From Comamonadaceae bacterium (GTDB lineage: Bacteria > Pseudomonadota > Gammaproteobacteria > Burkholderiales > Burkholderiaceae_C), in assembly GCA_021299875.1 (NCBI GenBank), contig JAJTEW010000009.1, forward strand, positions 62,001 to 126,000: a DNA stretch of 64,000 bases, read 5' to 3'. A program made the position numbers and the translations under genes. Shown here piece by piece: positions 18,659 through 28,103 of this stretch. Under the pieces are notes generated by a model. That model was not told the DNA's origin and searched no databases. It was given only the letters and a program-made list of their open reading frames with translations. Position 1 is the first letter of the stretch. Each line of letters begins with the position of its first letter.

Positions 18659-19543
18659 ATGACAGAGGGCACGGCCACCGTTGCCGATCAGGCCATGCTG
18701 CAAGACGTCACGGTCGTCATCGTCACCTTCAACAGTGCCCATTGCCTGCCCGAATTAGGTCGTCAACTTTCCGCTTGCCCCCATGTCATCATGGTGGACA
18801 ACGGCAGTGACGATGGCTGCGCCAAGGCTGTTGGGCAACACCTGACCAACGCTCAGGTGATCGCGCTGCCCCAAAACCTGGGCTTTGGCGCGGCCAACAA
18901 CCTTGCCTTAGCGCAAGTGCGGACCCCGTTTGCCCTGCTGGTCAACCCTGATTGCGAAATCTCTTTACATGCCATTTCGCAGCTTTTGCACACTGCCCGC
19001 CTGTGGCCAGACGCCGCCATGGTCGCCCCTCAACTGCTGCAAGCCAACGGCGCTCCCGAAATCAATTACCGCTGGCCCCATCTGCTGTGGCACAGCCGTG
19101 GCCCTGCCGTGACAGACGGTCCGGCCTGCGTCGGCTTTGTGTGTGGGGCAGCCATGCTGCTTCGCATGAGCGCCTTTGGTGGTCAATTTTTCGACGAACA
19201 ATTTTTCCTTTATTACGAGGACGATGACTTGTGCACCCGACTGTTCAACCAGCGGCAAGCCATGGTTATAGACCCTGCTGCCACAGCCACCCACCGCTCA
19301 CGCGGCAGCGTGCGTGGCAAGTATCCGCTGCGCAGTGAATACATTCGCGGCTATCACCACGCGCAATCCAAACTGATTTACGCCCACAAATACCAAAGCC
19401 GTCAAATCGCACTTCAGCAACAACGCAAGTTGTTGTGGCAAACCGCCATGACATTGCCCTTGAGAGTTTTGGCCTTCAATCCTCGATTGTTGGCCCGCAT
19501 GTGGGGGCGATTCAAAGGCGTGATGGACTGGAAAAAACCATGA
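18659..19543 (+). CDS. family 2 glycosyltransferase
   Basis: 'VTVVIVTFNSAHCLPELGRQLSACPHVIMVDNGSDDGC', 'LLVNPDCEI'; start MTEGTATV. Confidence 0.9.
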   Translation: MTEGTATVADQAMLQDVTVVIVTFNSAHCLPELGRQLSACPHVIMVDNGSDDGCAKAVGQHLTNAQVIALPQNLGFGAANNLALAQVRTPFALLVNPDCEISLHAISQLLHTARLWPDAAMVAPQLLQANGAPEINYRWPHLLWHSRGPAVTDGPACVGFVCGAAMLLRMSAFGGQFFDEQFFLYYEDDDLCTRLFNQRQAMVIDPAATATHRSRGSVRGKYPLRSEYIRGYHHAQSKLIYAHKYQSRQIALQQQRKLLWQTAMTLPLRVLAFNPRLLARMWGRFKGVMDWKKP

Positions 19544-20319
19544 CCCAACCTACCCTGTGCATCGGCATCCTCACCATGAACGAGGCTCGCCGCATTGAGC
19601 AATGCATGCAAAGCGCCAAATTTGCCAACCAAATTGTGGTGGTGGACAGCGGCAGCACCGACGACACCGTCTCCATCGCTCAAGGCCTGGGTGCCCAAGT
19701 CCATACCCATGCTGATTGGCAAGGTTTTGCCGAACAAAGGAACCGCTTACTGCAATACTGCACTTGTGACTACATTTTCTTTTTGGACGCGGATGAGGTC
19801 ATCACGGCAGAGCTTCAGGGCGAAATACAGGCTGCAGTTTCCAGTGGCAAACAGGCCACATGGGAAGTTTTGTGGAACCAAGTGGCGTACGGAAGACCCT
19901 TGACCTTGATGAAGTCTACTGGTGGCGTGCAACGCATGTTTCCCACTGGCAATTTGGATCGTTTTGCTGGCGTGGTCCATGAGGAAGCAATTGTTCGAAA
20001 TGCCGCCACCCCAGTGATCAAGTTCAAAGGCAGATTGCTGCATTATTCCCGTGAGACGATTTATGGCAGTTTGCAAAAACTGGCGCAATATGCACAACTG
20101 GGTGCCCTCAAGCGTGCAGGAAAAGGTAAAGGCGGTGGCATCCTGCGTGGCTTTGCCTCTGCTTTTGCCAACTTTCTGCAACTGTATATTTTTAGACGCG
20201 GCTTTCTTTGTGGCGCAGAGGGATTTTTATTTTGTTTCTTTATCGCCCTCGAATGCTTTTTCCGCTACACGATGATTAAATATGATGGAAAACTGTTGAA
20301 AAAAACTGCCGCACGCTAA
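19540..20319 (+). CDS. family 2 glycosyltransferase (WaaE/KdtX-like, LPS core)
   Basis: 'TLCIGILTMNEARRIEQCMQSAKFANQIVVVDSGSTDDTVSIAQGLGAQV', 'FFLDADEVI'. Confidence 0.9.
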   Translation: MTQPTLCIGILTMNEARRIEQCMQSAKFANQIVVVDSGSTDDTVSIAQGLGAQVHTHADWQGFAEQRNRLLQYCTCDYIFFLDADEVITAELQGEIQAAVSSGKQATWEVLWNQVAYGRPLTLMKSTGGVQRMFPTGNLDRFAGVVHEEAIVRNAATPVIKFKGRLLHYSRETIYGSLQKLAQYAQLGALKRAGKGKGGGILRGFASAFANFLQLYIFRRGFLCGAEGFLFCFFIALECFFRYTMIKYDGKLLKKTAAR

Positions 20320-20449
20320 TCTTCAATATAAAATCCAATGAAAAATTTTAACCTATAAATATTAAAAATCCTTTCTCTCAACATTGAGATCATGAATTAG
20401 CCCTATATTCGTATCAACATTAAATTTGGCAACTTCTATTTAGACCCGT

Positions 20450-21132
20450 GATGACGCTCAATTTAAATTTAGACGGCTGGCTCGATCGCTGGTTAAATCG
20501 TCAAAAACTCCGCAAAACTCTGGTGCTTCTCCAGAAAAATGGGTTTGCGATTTCGACAGTTTATGACATTGAGGCCAACAAGGGTCGTTGGTCACGGGAT
20601 ATAAAAAGGATCTTACTCAACTCCAACTTCTTTCTTTTTGAGGCCAAAGAGTCGCACCAAAAAAAACCAGTTTCCAGAGGTTTCTCTTTCTTCATTTGTG
20701 TACTTGGCTCGAAAGAGGAAACTCGGCGCTTTTATTCGATCGGCGGTACCGGTGACTCTCTGTATCTTGAAAAAACGAAACACTACGAGGAAGTCAAGTC
20801 TCGAGAAGTGACCACACGAACTTTGAAAGCTATAGTTGAGAAAAAAATTACCTGCACCAAGCTTTATCAAGCTTGATGTGCAGGATGCCGAGCTCGACAT
20901 CCTCAATGGGAGCGATGGACTTCTAGAGCAGTGCCATGTAATATATATGGAATGTCCTGTATTCGAATACAATGCAGGCATATCGACATTCGATGTCTAC
21001 ATTCAGTTCATGCTGAACAAGGGCTAGTTATCTATTCAGGTACTCGAACAACACTTTATCAATGGCGCATTGACACAGTTTGACATATTGTTCATTCGTA
21101 AGTCGTGCATAGATTCTATTTACACATCCTGA
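20450..21132 (+). pseudogene. FkbM-family methyltransferase, frameshifted and with internal stop
   Basis: 'VYDIEANKGRWSRDIKRILLNSNFFLFEAK' ... shift at A7 (about 20841-20847) ... 'KKLPAPSFIKLDVQDAELDILNG' ... TAG 21025-21027 ... in-frame 'LTQFDILFIRKSCIDSIYTS*' ending 21132. Confidence 0.85.
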
Positions 21133-22119
21133 ATGCATATTCTAATCGTCAGTCATACCCAAATTCCCGTCGTTACCTATGGAGGTACTGAACGAGTGAT
21201 CTGGGACTTGGGCCAAGCACTTGTGGAAAACGGCCATCGTGTCACTTATCTTGTCGCAACCGGTTCAGTATGCGCTTTCGCAAGCGTAATTCATATTGAT
21301 AACAGCATAGACCTGCGTCAACAGATTCCTGCGGATGTGGACATCGTACACTTCCACTTCCACCCTAATTTTGATCTTGACCAAGAATTAGGGCGTCCTT
21401 ATATTTTTACCGAACACGGGAATTCTGGAGAAAATCGTAAACTGCCTTTAAATGCCGTTTTCCTTTCTGCGAACCACGCCGAGCGCCACGGCTCAAATCA
21501 GTTTGTCTATAACGGCTTGGACTGGCGACATTATGGGTCCGTCGATTTCAAGCGATCGCGCAACTATTTCCATTTTCTTGGCAAGGCGGCTTGGCGCGTC
21601 AAGAACGTCTCCGGTGCAATTGACGTCGCCCTGATGGCGGGGCAAAGGCTGTCGGTACTGGGTGGAGACAGACTCAATTTCAAGCGAGGATTTCGGTTAA
21701 CGCTTTCGCCAAAAATTAGGTTCCACGGGATGGTGGGGGGCGACACCAAGTTCGACTTACTCAATGGTTCCGCGGGTCTGATTTTTCCTGTTCGTTGGCA
21801 TGAACCTTTCGGGCTCGCAGTGATTGAAAGCATGTATTTTGGTTGCGCAGTATTCGCAACACCCTATGGCGCTCTGCCAGAGATCGTAACTCCCGAGTGC
21901 GGGACGCTTTCTTCATCTGCACGCACCTTGGCTGAGGCAGTTAAGACACAAAACCTGGATCCACATGATTGCCATCAGCGGGCAATCGAATGTTTCAGCG
22001 CACAGACCATGTGCAAAAACTACCTCCTCAAGTACGAGCAAGCATTAACGCTGGATTGGCTCAACCCCTTACCACCTGAACTCCAACCCGGATTCAAAAA
22101 TCTACCTTGGGCCGCATGA
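21133..22119 (+). CDS. family 4 glycosyltransferase
   Basis: 'PVVTYGGTERVIWDLGQALVENGHRVTYLV', 'FPVRWHEPFGLAVIESMYFGCAVFATPYGALPEIV'. Confidence 0.92.
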   Translation: MHILIVSHTQIPVVTYGGTERVIWDLGQALVENGHRVTYLVATGSVCAFASVIHIDNSIDLRQQIPADVDIVHFHFHPNFDLDQELGRPYIFTEHGNSGENRKLPLNAVFLSANHAERHGSNQFVYNGLDWRHYGSVDFKRSRNYFHFLGKAAWRVKNVSGAIDVALMAGQRLSVLGGDRLNFKRGFRLTLSPKIRFHGMVGGDTKFDLLNGSAGLIFPVRWHEPFGLAVIESMYFGCAVFATPYGALPEIVTPECGTLSSSARTLAEAVKTQNLDPHDCHQRAIECFSAQTMCKNYLLKYEQALTLDWLNPLPPELQPGFKNLPWAA

Positions 22120-22195
22120 CTGCATACGAGGTTTTTCACACCGAGTCAAACCGTGCTTTACCTCGTCATTAGATGCGCCGATTGATAACTGAAAT

Positions 22196-23431
22196 TTAAA
22201 TCTCCTGTCTTAATACGGTATTTTGAGAATCGATTTTGTGATTCATTGCGACAAGCAATGCCATCATGAACAAGAAAAAGTGGCTTTCTCTGGAACTGAA
22301 CAAAGGCGAATTGATCATGCTGTCCACCAGCAGGATGCTGGTGAATGAGACCAGCAGCACTTTGCCTTGGGCGTGATCAGATCGCATCGCTACACGGTAA
22401 AGCGATGCCAGTAACGCAATGTACAGCAGCACCCCAATCAACCCATGGCTGGCACCAAAGAGCAAAAACTGATTATGTGGATGCCACCGGAAGATTTCAC
22501 ACCATTCTGGCTTGTCCAAAAATCGACAAATCTCTGTGTGGTACGCACCTGTGCCATGCCCCATGATGGGGCTTTCTGCCATCATCTTGGGTACGGTACG
22601 GTAGTTGTAAGCCCGGTGTCCAACGGACGACATCACATCCACATCGCGCTTACCAAACTCGGCCCAACTCAAGGCCATGCGCTCACGCATCCCGCTGGAC
22701 GATGCCAACACACCAGACACAATCAGCACAAGCACCGACAAACCGATCCACAGCTTCTTACCCTCCCATCGCATCAACATCCAAGACACCAACCCCGCCA
22801 ACAGCAACAACACCCCGGTTCGCCCCGAAGATAAGTGGGTAATGCTGAATCCCCCAAGCACTGCAACAAGCGACCAAAAAAGACTGGTTTGGCCAAGCCA
22901 CGGGCACTGCACTTTCGACAAAGCAAACACGATCAAGAAAGACATCATCACGTTCTGCGTGATGTAGTCCCCAAACACATGATGGGACAGACCCCAACCG
23001 GGCGTCTTGGTCACTGACCAAGGTAACACAAACCAAACATTCAGCCATGTGGAGGCCAAAATAAAAAGCATGGCCGCAACAAAAGCCCAAAGCGCTCTTT
23101 TCTGCCACTGTGGGAATCGCACCAACAAAAGCATCAACACAACTGCGCAACCAAACTTGGCGTATTTGCTCAAATCGACGGAGACCCAATGCCAAGGTGC
23201 AGGGGTGTAAAGCGTGCCGATCAACACCATGCCGAACAGCGCCATCAACCAAATACCCGGCCAACTCCAGACATCGCGCTTTAAATAAGCCGCACTGAGG
23301 GTCAACGCGAACAGCATCAAGACCAAAAGCAAGATGACATTCGATAACGCCATAGCGATCGGAAACAGCAAGAATAGCGCTGGGACCAGCCCACTCAAAG
23401 CGCGAACCATCATTTCCGCAGGAGATATCAT
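22196..23431 (-). CDS. O-antigen ligase/polymerase family membrane protein (WaaL/Wzy_C)
   Basis: multi-TM; 'HLSSGRTGVLLLLAGL', 'GHGTGAYHTEI ... WHPHNQFLLFGASHGLIGVLLYIAL'. Confidence 0.88.
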   Translation of the reverse strand: MISPAEMMVRALSGLVPALFLLFPIAMALSNVILLLVLMLFALTLSAAYLKRDVWSWPGIWLMALFGMVLIGTLYTPAPWHWVSVDLSKYAKFGCAVVLMLLLVRFPQWQKRALWAFVAAMLFILASTWLNVWFVLPWSVTKTPGWGLSHHVFGDYITQNVMMSFLIVFALSKVQCPWLGQTSLFWSLVAVLGGFSITHLSSGRTGVLLLLAGLVSWMLMRWEGKKLWIGLSVLVLIVSGVLASSSGMRERMALSWAEFGKRDVDVMSSVGHRAYNYRTVPKMMAESPIMGHGTGAYHTEICRFLDKPEWCEIFRWHPHNQFLLFGASHGLIGVLLYIALLASLYRVAMRSDHAQGKVLLVSFTSILLVDSMINSPLFSSRESHFFLFMMALLVAMNHKIDSQNTVLRQEI

Positions 23432-23615
23432 TTGGTTATTTTATGATTGATGTTTAATTATTATTTTAAAGCCAGTCTGATCATTAAAATCAACCTGTAT
23501 GCAAAACGAGAGGTTTTCAAAACAACCCGAATGGGGCGACCGAAAAATAAATAAATTTATTTTTTAACTTCAAATTGGCCAGGCCTTGTTGGATTTGCAT
23601 TTCAAAATCTGTGCT

Positions 23616-24190
23616 TTATTGAACAGGCAGTGGATAAACCCCCAAGGTTTTGAATCCCAACAACCCTTCGAGGTCAAATGCAATGTCCCATGCCAGGCGC
23701 ACGGGCAATAGTTTTTTCACCATGCAAGCCTCTGTTTTCCGGTCTACAAGGTAACCGCCTGCGCCTTTTTCGCGGGTCAAGCAAACGGCCAGACTGTGAA
23801 CCCCCATTTTCCTCACAGGCCACCATTTCCCATGGTTCACGCTGCTCAACCGTAGCATGTTCCATGGCCCGCTCCAAAATGCCTTTGATGCCGTCATCGT
23901 GTTTGACATTGTCTTCAAGAATCAGGGCACACCTTGCATCCGTTTCCAAAAAATTGCGCACACACTGAATGCGACTCTTACAACAATCTAACTCTCTGGG
24001 CGCCCAACGCCAATCGTTTAGGCATATGTAAAACCAGTCCGAAAAGTGCCCATTGGGGCAAGGCAATTGCGTGCCCTGCACAGCTGATTGATATAAGGGA
24101 TGGGCACCTGCACCAACTCGCCATCCATGCGTGCCATACGTTCAGTGGCACCGTCCATTTTTATGGCGCATGTGAATAATGCAGAGGCGA
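23616..24190 (-). pseudogene. family 25 glycosyltransferase (LOS biosynthesis) remnant, several frameshifts
   Basis: fragments in different frames: 'FTCAIKMDGATERMARMDGELVQVP', 'FLETDARCALILEDNVKHDDGIKGIL', 'GYLVDRKTEACMVKKLLPVRLAWDIAFDLEGLLGFKTLGVYPLPVQ'. Confidence 0.7.
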
Positions 24191-24288
24191 CTGGACTCAT
24201 GTTGACGGGTATCAATCAGGTATGCGCTGTTGGATTCTAGACGTGGATCAAGCCCAAGTATCACATCCCGAATGATCGTAAGGCCGCT

Positions 24289-24447
24289 CTACAAATAAAT
24301 GCGGATGCAACATTGAGGTGTTTGCAAATTGCTCAAGCCGCTTTGCCCGTCCTGAGCATGTTCTACCTCAAACCCGTTTTGTGTCAGATACTCTGCCACC
24401 AAGTCAACCCCGCTTGCATCGTCCTCGATCAACAATAGTTGTTGCAT
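24289..24447 (-). pseudogene. truncated response-regulator receiver domain
   Basis: 'MQQLLLIEDDASGVDLVAEYLTQNGFEVEHAQDGQSGLSNLQTPQCC*' ends before the phosphoacceptor region. Confidence 0.6.
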
Positions 24448-24507
24448 CTGGACACCATCGCTTGCTGCAAGTGCGCCCTCGTGTGGCAAAAGAAAAGATG
24501 CGTAAAT

Positions 24508-25854
24508 TTACCCGTTTGACCGCGCATGCACCCGCGCCGCCAACGCCACCAACACCAACACCGGCACACCCAACCAAGCCGTGGCTGTGAAAAAATGGGC
24601 ATAACCATAGGCGTCAACAAAGTCGCCCGAAAAGCCTGCGATGAACTTGGGCAAGAGCAGCATCATGGAGCTGAGCAGGGCGTATTGGGTGGCCGAATAG
24701 CTGATGTTGGTGAGCGATGACAAATAAGCGATGAAGGCGGCTGAGGCAATGCCGCTGGCCAGGTTATCGGCCGAGATGACCCAGACCAACGCCTGCACAT
24801 CGTGCCCCACGCCACTGAGCCAAACAAACAACAAGTTGCTGGCCGCACTGAGCACCGCGCCCAGCATGAGCACGCGCATGACCCCGAACCGCGCTGACAG
24901 CAGGCCGCCAACAAAGGCCCCCACCAAGGTCATGATGACGCCGTACACCTTGGTCACGCCGGCCACCTCGCTTTTGGTGAAACCCATGTCCACATAAAAC
25001 GGGTTGGCCATGATGCCCATGACCACATCACTGATGCGGTAGACAGAGATGAGTGCCAGCAGCAGCACCGCCTGCCAGCGGTAACGCAGCCAAAAATCGG
25101 CGAAGGGCTCGAGCACCGCGCCTTTGAGCCACTCCGCGACATTGCGTGCGGGTTTGAAAGGTGCGGGCACCGGTTCGGGCGAGCCCAGCACCACCAGCAT
25201 GCCCGGAATCATGCTCAGCGCCATGACCAAGTAACCCGCTTGCCAAGCCGACTGGGCATAGCCCGTGGTTTCTTCGCCTTGCGCCCAGGCGGCGATCCAC
25301 AACACGCCCGCCCCAGCCCAGATCATGGCCAAGCGGTAACCGGTTTGGTAACTGGCAGCCAAGGCGGCTTGGGCATTCACCTCGGCCGACTCGATGCGGT
25401 AGGCGTCCAGTGCAATGTCTTGGGTGGCCGAGGCGATGGCGACCGCCACAGCGCAAGCCACCAAGGGACCCAGCAACTGAGATGGGTCATTGAGCGCCAT
25501 GCCCACCAAACCGCCAGCAATGACGATTTGCGACAGCAGCAACCAGCTGCGCCTGCGCCCCAACAGCCGCGTGAGCCAAGGAATGGGCATGCGGTCCACC
25601 AGCGGTGCCCACATCCATTTCACCCCATAGGCCAAACCCACCCAACTGAGGTAGCCAATCGTGCTGCGGTCAATGCCCGCCTCGCGCAACCTGAAACTGA
25701 GTGTACCCAGCACCAGCAGCAAAGGCAGGCCGGCAGCAAAGCCCAGCGCCAGCATGCGCAAGCTGGCGGGCTGTAAATACAAGCGCAGCGCCTGTCGCCA
25801 AGTGCGCACAGTGGCGGGCGTGGCGGGCTTGTGTGGGGCAGCAGTTTCAAACAT
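24508..25854 (-). CDS. ampG: AmpG-like MFS muropeptide transporter
   Basis: 'LALGFAAGLPLLLVLGTLSFRLREAGIDRSTIGYLSWVGLAYGVKWMWAPLVDRMP'; start MFETAAP. Confidence 0.92.
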   Translation of the reverse strand: MFETAAPHKPATPATVRTWRQALRLYLQPASLRMLALGFAAGLPLLLVLGTLSFRLREAGIDRSTIGYLSWVGLAYGVKWMWAPLVDRMPIPWLTRLLGRRRSWLLLSQIVIAGGLVGMALNDPSQLLGPLVACAVAVAIASATQDIALDAYRIESAEVNAQAALAASYQTGYRLAMIWAGAGVLWIAAWAQGEETTGYAQSAWQAGYLVMALSMIPGMLVVLGSPEPVPAPFKPARNVAEWLKGAVLEPFADFWLRYRWQAVLLLALISVYRISDVVMGIMANPFYVDMGFTKSEVAGVTKVYGVIMTLVGAFVGGLLSARFGVMRVLMLGAVLSAASNLLFVWLSGVGHDVQALVWVISADNLASGIASAAFIAYLSSLTNISYSATQYALLSSMMLLLPKFIAGFSGDFVDAYGYAHFFTATAWLGVPVLVLVALAARVHARSNG

Positions 25855-25939
25855 GGGCAGATTATCGGTTGCTGCGCAGCACGGCGAAAAGCACCTTGGG
25901 CTGTGGCAAACCCGAAGCATTCGTTATGATTTGCAAACC

Positions 25940-26812
25940 ATGTGCTTTATTTGCGATTTCAAAACCTCGGCAGTCGATGCCACCCCACCCTCGGACTCAC
26001 CTCGTTGGCAAGCCCGCCGTGCCTTCCTGCTGGCCGCTGGCGCCACTGCAGCTGTGGGTACCACAGGCGCCTTGGCCCAGGTGGATGTGGGCTCAGCGTC
26101 TGGCCTTCGCAAATTGGTGCCTGCCGAGACCCTCGAAAACTCGGCGCAGCAACAGTACACGCAGGTCTTGGCCGAAGCCCGCGCCAAAGGCGCTCTGGCA
26201 CCGGACGACCACCCCCAGTTGCAGCGCCTCAGAGCCATTGCCAACAAACTGATTCCGCACTGCACCCCCTGGAACCCCCGTTCGAGGGACTGGCGTTGGC
26301 AAGTCAACTTGATTGGCAGCAAACAAATCAACGCCTGGTGCATGCCCGGCGGCAAGATCGCTTTTTACACCGGCATCTTGGACCAGCTGAAACTGACGGA
26401 CGACGAAGCAGCGATGATCATGGGGCATGAGATGGCGCACGCTTTGCGCGAACATGCCCGCGCGCGACTGGCCAAAAGCCAGGCCACCAGCTTTGGTCTG
26501 TCCATCGCCTCGCAGCTCTTGGGTTTGGGCGCATTGGGCGATGCTGCAGCCAACTTGGGCACGCAGCTGCTCACTCTGAAGTACAGCCGCGATGACGAAA
26601 CCGAATCCGACTTGGTGGGCCTTGAAATTGCCGCACGCGGTGGCTACAAGCCCGAAGCCAGCGTGAGCTTGTGGCAAAAAATGCAATCGGCCAGCGGCAA
26701 TGGCGGGCCATCTTTTTTATCCACGCACCCCAGCGGCAGCAATCGCATCGAAGAGCTTCAGGCCAACCTGCCTAAAGTCCAGCACTTGTACGAGCAAGCC
26801 CGCAAAAGCTGA
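25940..26812 (+). CDS. M48-family metallopeptidase (periplasmic)
   Basis: HExxH 'MIMGHEMAHALREHAR', Tat/Sec-like N-terminus 'ARRAFLLAAGATAAVGTTGALAQ'. Confidence 0.92.
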   Translation: MCFICDFKTSAVDATPPSDSPRWQARRAFLLAAGATAAVGTTGALAQVDVGSASGLRKLVPAETLENSAQQQYTQVLAEARAKGALAPDDHPQLQRLRAIANKLIPHCTPWNPRSRDWRWQVNLIGSKQINAWCMPGGKIAFYTGILDQLKLTDDEAAMIMGHEMAHALREHARARLAKSQATSFGLSIASQLLGLGALGDAAANLGTQLLTLKYSRDDETESDLVGLEIAARGGYKPEASVSLWQKMQSASGNGGPSFLSTHPSGSNRIEELQANLPKVQHLYEQARKS

Positions 26813-26827
26813 GCACCCCGGCGCGCT

Positions 26828-27469
26828 TCAGGTGCCGCCCACATAAGGGTTGCGTTGCCGCTCCCGCCCGAAGGTGCTTTCGGGGCCATGGCCAGGAATG
26901 AACACCGTGTCGTTGCCCATGGGCCACAGGCGCTGTGTGATGCTGGCGATCAAATCATCGTGGTTACCTTGCGGAAAATCTGTGCGGCCAATGCTGCCGG
27001 CAAACAGCACATCGCCCACAAAAGCACGCTTGATTTCTGGCGAATAAAACACCACATGGCCCGGCGTGTGCCCAGGACAATGGCGAACCTGCAGGGTGTG
27101 TGCACCCAGCGTGACGGTGTCACCATCGGCAAGCCACCGGGTGGGCTTGAACACCCGTGCGGGCGGAAAGCCATAAGCGGCTGCAGCCTGAGGCAAACCG
27201 TCAATCCAAAATTGGTCGGCCGGGTGCGGTCCGATGATGGGCAAGCCGCCCAATTGCTCGGCCAAATCGGCCGTACCCGATGCGTGGTCCAGGTGACCAT
27301 GGGTGATCCAGATCTGTTCCAGCTTCAGACGGTGCTCCTGGACGGCGGCCAAAATCAAATCCAAATCACCCCCGGGGTCCACCACCGCCGCTTGGTGGCT
27401 TTGGTCGTCCCACACAAGGGAGCAGTTTTGCTGAAAGGGCGTGACGGGGATGGTTTGGTATTGCAGCAT
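26828..27469 (-). CDS. MBL-fold hydrolase (glyoxalase II-like)
   Basis: 'THGHLDHASGTADLAEQLG', 'HCPGHTPGHVVFYSPEIKRAFVGDVLFAGSIGRTDFPQG'. Confidence 0.93.
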   Translation of the reverse strand: MLQYQTIPVTPFQQNCSLVWDDQSHQAAVVDPGGDLDLILAAVQEHRLKLEQIWITHGHLDHASGTADLAEQLGGLPIIGPHPADQFWIDGLPQAAAAYGFPPARVFKPTRWLADGDTVTLGAHTLQVRHCPGHTPGHVVFYSPEIKRAFVGDVLFAGSIGRTDFPQGNHDDLIASITQRLWPMGNDTVFIPGHGPESTFGRERQRNPYVGGT

Positions 27470-27635
27470 TCTGGAATTATAGGAACGCGTGGCCTTTGCA
27501 TTTGGCGCCCACCCGTGTGCGCCAAGCCACAGACGGTGCGCTGCGCTCTGTTTATCCTGAAACAGCTTGATCGGCCAGCGCCGAGTCGGCGCGGGCAGCG
27601 GTCAAGTCTTCCCATGCTTAACAAGGAGTTCATCT

Positions 27636-27869
27636 ATGCACACCGCTCATCCACTGATTCGCATGGCAGGGACATCCCTGCTCGCCATGACCACGCTGGC
27701 TCTGGCCGCGTGCGCTGGCATGACACAACAAGAAAAAAACACTGCCATTGGGGCGGGGGTGGGGGCCATTGGGGGATCCATCTTGACCGGGGGCAGCACC
27801 ACCGGCACTTTAGGGGGCGCCGCGGTCGGAGGCGTCATTGGCCACGAAATTGAAAAACCCAAAAAGTGA
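27636..27869 (+). CDS. glycine-zipper 2TM-domain lipoprotein
   Basis: lipobox 'LALAACAG', Gly-zipper 'GAGVGAIGGSILTGGSTTGTLGGAAVGGVIGHEI'. Confidence 0.85.
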   Translation: MHTAHPLIRMAGTSLLAMTTLALAACAGMTQQEKNTAIGAGVGAIGGSILTGGSTTGTLGGAAVGGVIGHEIEKPKK

Positions 27870-27878
27870 GGTCTCGCT

Positions 27879-28025
27879 ATGCTTGAAAGTGTGGCGATCG
27901 CGTTGGTGCTTTTGTGGTTGTTGGGCTGGGTTTCATCGGTCACTCTGGGAGGGCTGATCCATTTGTTGCTGGTCATCGCCGTGGTGGTGGTCTTGGTGCG
28001 TGTCATCCAAGGCCGAAGGCCCTGA
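27879..28025 (+). CDS. small (48 aa) membrane protein, Lmo0937-type
   Basis: read directly: MLESVAIALVLLWLLGWVSSVTLGGLIHLLLVIAVVVVLVRVIQGRRP*; not in supplied ORF list. Confidence 0.75.
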   Translation: MLESVAIALVLLWLLGWVSSVTLGGLIHLLLVIAVVVVLVRVIQGRRP

Positions 28026-28054
28026 CTGTCGGCTCACCACAAACATGGCGCTAC

Positions 28055-28093
28055 AAAAAAGCCTGCACCACGCTAGTGATGCAGGCTTTGTGG
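28055..28093. terminator. bidirectional terminator-like hairpin
   Basis: AAAAAAGCCTGCA ... TGCAGGCTTT between convergent genes. Confidence 0.6.
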
Positions 28094-28103
28094 TTTTGAC
28101 CGT

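Noticed and set aside
20839-20850. A7 tract in FkbM gene as programmed slippage or phase-variation switch
   Set aside because: Attractive, but a second independent nonsense codon (TAG 21025-21027) downstream argues for plain pseudogenisation unless it is also an error.
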